From: Gammaproteobacteria bacterium
Lineage (GTDB): Bacteria > Pseudomonadota > Gammaproteobacteria > Steroidobacterales > Rariloculaceae
Direction: 5' to 3'
DNA length: 64,000 bases
Assembly (NCBI GenBank): GCA_022826245.1
Contig: JAJDVG010000006.1
Coordinates: 5,001-69,000, forward strand
Under the pieces are notes generated by a model that made no database searches, was not told where the DNA came from, and saw only the letters and a list, made by a program, of their open reading frames with translations. Positions 62,612-64,000 of this stretch are shown here, piece after piece. A program made the position numbers and the translations under genes. Every line of letters begins with the position of its first letter. Positions within the stretch are counted from its first letter, which is position 1.

Positions 62612-63427
62612 ATGCAGCCCGGCCGTCGCCGGCGCTGGTCGCCTGACCGCACCCTTCGTTTCGAAAGGCGGCTCGCTTCGGGCCGCATGACCGAAATCTG
62701 GTTCTGTTCCACCGACGGCGGTCGTCCGCTGGCCGTCAAGACCCTGAAGCCCGACTGGCTGTCGACACCCGGCGCCCGGGCCGTGCTCAGGCGCGAGTAC
62801 GAGGTCCTTTCGAGCCTGCGCCATCCCGCCATCGTCGCCGCGGACGCCTTCATCGACGAACCGGAACGTGCGGCGCTCGTGCTCGAGTATCTGGGCGGCG
62901 GCGACCTCGTGAGCCTCGCCGGCATCGCGCCGCGCCACTGGATCGCCCCGGTGCGCGATGTCCTCACCGCGCTCGACCACCTGCACGAGCGCGGTTACGC
63001 GTACCGTGACGTCAAGGCGCGCAACGTGATGTTCGACGCTACAGGGCGGGCGCGCCTGATCGATTTCGGTTCAGTTGCCCGAATCGGCGCGCCCGGTTCG
63101 GAGCATGGCACGACCGCCGCGCACCGTCCTTCGCGAGCCCGGTTGACGCGCGTGAGGGCTGAACAGGATCTCCATGCGTTCGCCGTGCTGCTCTTCGAAC
63201 TCCTGGCCGGGCGGTTGCCTTTCGGTGTCGAGCCGGACACCGATTCCGCGGCGAATGCGCCCGAACCGACGCTCGCGATCGAGAGCGCCGACCGCCCGGA
63301 TCTCGACGCTCTTTGCAAGCTCGTGCTCGCTGCGCTCGATACGGGCGGCGAACCCGAAGTCCCGGGCGTTGCCGAGTTCGCTAATGTCATAGAATCAGTG
63401 CTCGCCACAGAGTCGAAACAGCCGTGA
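62612..63427 (+). CDS. Ser/Thr protein kinase-like protein with divergent activation segment
   Basis: 271 residues, Hanks-type kinase fold. Recognised: AVKTLKPDW (VAIK lysine), EYEVLSSLRHPAIV (helix C Glu), YRDVKARNVMFD (HRD as YRD, with catalytic Asp, Lys and Asn), LIDFGSVARIG (DFG), and LHAFAVLLFELLAGRLPF. The glycine loop (LASGRMTEIW) is irregular and no APE motif is visible; the segment after DFG reads GTTAAHRPSRARLTRVRAEQ. Kinase activity is plausible but not certain. No transmembrane helix. It ends overlapping the next gene as GTGA, and probably phosphorylates or interacts with its product. Confidence 0.8.
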   Translation: MQPGRRRRWSPDRTLRFERRLASGRMTEIWFCSTDGGRPLAVKTLKPDWLSTPGARAVLRREYEVLSSLRHPAIVAADAFIDEPERAALVLEYLGGGDLVSLAGIAPRHWIAPVRDVLTALDHLHERGYAYRDVKARNVMFDATGRARLIDFGSVARIGAPGSEHGTTAAHRPSRARLTRVRAEQDLHAFAVLLFELLAGRLPFGVEPDTDSAANAPEPTLAIESADRPDLDALCKLVLAALDTGGEPEVPGVAEFANVIESVLATESKQP

Positions 63428-64000
63428 CCGAAGCTGAGCAGCGCCCGCAGCACGAAGAGACCATCATCGCGGTCAAGCCCGGCTTCGGCGCCGCGAAACG
63501 CAAGTCCGCGCGGCCGGATCAGGTCCAACGAAGGCTGCCGTGGCTCGGCATCGCCGCCGCGGGATTGCTCGCACTTGCCGCCGCCGTGTTCTTCGTGTTG
63601 CCGAGCTGGGTCGAGGAACGCTCCGCGAGCGCGCCCGTCGCGGCGCCGCCCGTCGTCGAAGCACCGGAGCCAGCGGGACCTGTCCTGAGCGAAGAAGAAT
63701 ACGCGGCGCTCCGGGAACAGGCCGAATCGCTGCTCGCCGATGTCCTGGCCCAGAAAGCGCGGCTCGAAGAGTTGTCGGCGCCTGTCTGGGGCGCGGATGA
63801 ATGGCTGCGTTACGACGCAACCGCACGCGCCGGCGATGACGCGCTGCTCGACGACGCCGTACAAGCGGCTGTAGCGGCTTACGAGGAAGCGCTCGCTGTC
63901 GGCGAAGGCTTGCTCGGGCGCTCGGACGAGATCATGGGCACGGCACTGGACAATGGCCGGCAGGCGCTCGAGGCCGGCAATCCCGAACTTGCGATCGAGC
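63424..64000 (+). CDS. Membrane-anchored protein, partial, possible formylglycine-generating-enzyme family
   Basis: Only the first 192 codons are present. GTG 63424 overlaps the kinase stop. A charged cytoplasmic N-terminus (TEAEQRPQHEETIIAVKPGFGAAKRKSARP) precedes a single membrane helix (LPWLGIAAAGLLALAAAVFFVLPSW) and a periplasmic helical region (LSEEEYAALREQAESLLADVLAQKARLEEL...). In similar kinase operons such proteins carry TPR-like helices and a C-terminal SUMF1/FGE domain, but that part lies beyond the window and this identity is inference. Confidence 0.6.
   Translation, partial: MTEAEQRPQHEETIIAVKPGFGAAKRKSARPDQVQRRLPWLGIAAAGLLALAAAVFFVLPSWVEERSASAPVAAPPVVEAPEPAGPVLSEEEYAALREQAESLLADVLAQKARLEELSAPVWGADEWLRYDATARAGDDALLDDAVQAAVAAYEEALAVGEGLLGRSDEIMGTALDNGRQALEAGNPELAIE

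Overview
This is a GC-rich (roughly two-thirds G+C), densely coded chromosomal window. Gene content and order point to a gammaproteobacterium. The conserved blocks seen are: tyrS next to a divergent M23 peptidase-anmK pair with erpA nearby; yqgE-ruvX-pyrB; rsmE-gshB; pilT divergent from yggS-yggT. There are also Ppx/PPK1, a bifunctional T-protein TyrA, RppH, HtpG with a sigma-32-type promoter, and an LpxL-type acyltransferase. Hopanoid synthesis (squalene-hopene cyclase) and secreted planctomycete-type DUF1592/DUF1552 proteins are more typical of environmental lineages than of enterics. I cannot name a genus. I see no tRNA, rRNA, CRISPR array, transposase or prophage gene.

Layout. 1-10620: partial tyrS, then murein and phosphate genes (M23 peptidase, anmK, ppk1, ppx), erpA, a bactofilin, a DUF6776 membrane protein, rppH and tyrA. 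10737-15004: S-formylglutathione hydrolase, pdxH, and a large exported propeller-amidohydrolase. 15005-15493: an AT-rich gene-free island that I read as carrying a small RNA with four AAnAAnAA motifs and a strong terminator. 15494-25986: ampD, a 32-bp tandem repeat, rsmE-gshB-apbE-tonB, yqgE-ruvX-pyrB-pyrK, pilT, yggS-yggT and a DUF4426 lipoprotein. 26086-33147: TerB-like protein, msrB, an osmoprotectant-type ABC transporter with a binding protein-permease fusion, htpG, an L,D-transpeptidase and lpxL.

33196-50115 is an accessory-looking stretch of exported proteins: two versions of a DUF6152 module (one fused, one split), a Tat-type PhoD phosphatase, a PQQ-type sugar dehydrogenase, a NUDIX hydrolase, a second M23 peptidase, a CMD-fold protein, a Tat-type haloacetate-dehalogenase-like hydrolase, a DUF1552/DUF1592 pair in which the DUF1552 gene has an internal stop, an ankyrin protein and an exported NADP-oxidoreductase-like protein. 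50203-59821 carries an EamA transporter, a GFA protein, two Cys/Met-metabolism PLP enzymes around a MOSC protein and a long inverted repeat, an SDR, squalene-hopene cyclase, a cysteine synthase and a DUF4399 protein.

59952-64000 (window end) is an operon of a highly repetitive Gly/Ser/Glu-rich lipoprotein, a second lipoprotein of unknown family, a Ser/Thr kinase-like protein with a divergent activation segment, and the start of a membrane-anchored protein. The genes overlap or nearly touch, the first start codon follows a hairpin that overlaps its ribosome site, and no known pathway explains the set. Together with the candidate small RNA at 15273-15473, it is the best candidate for something undescribed here.
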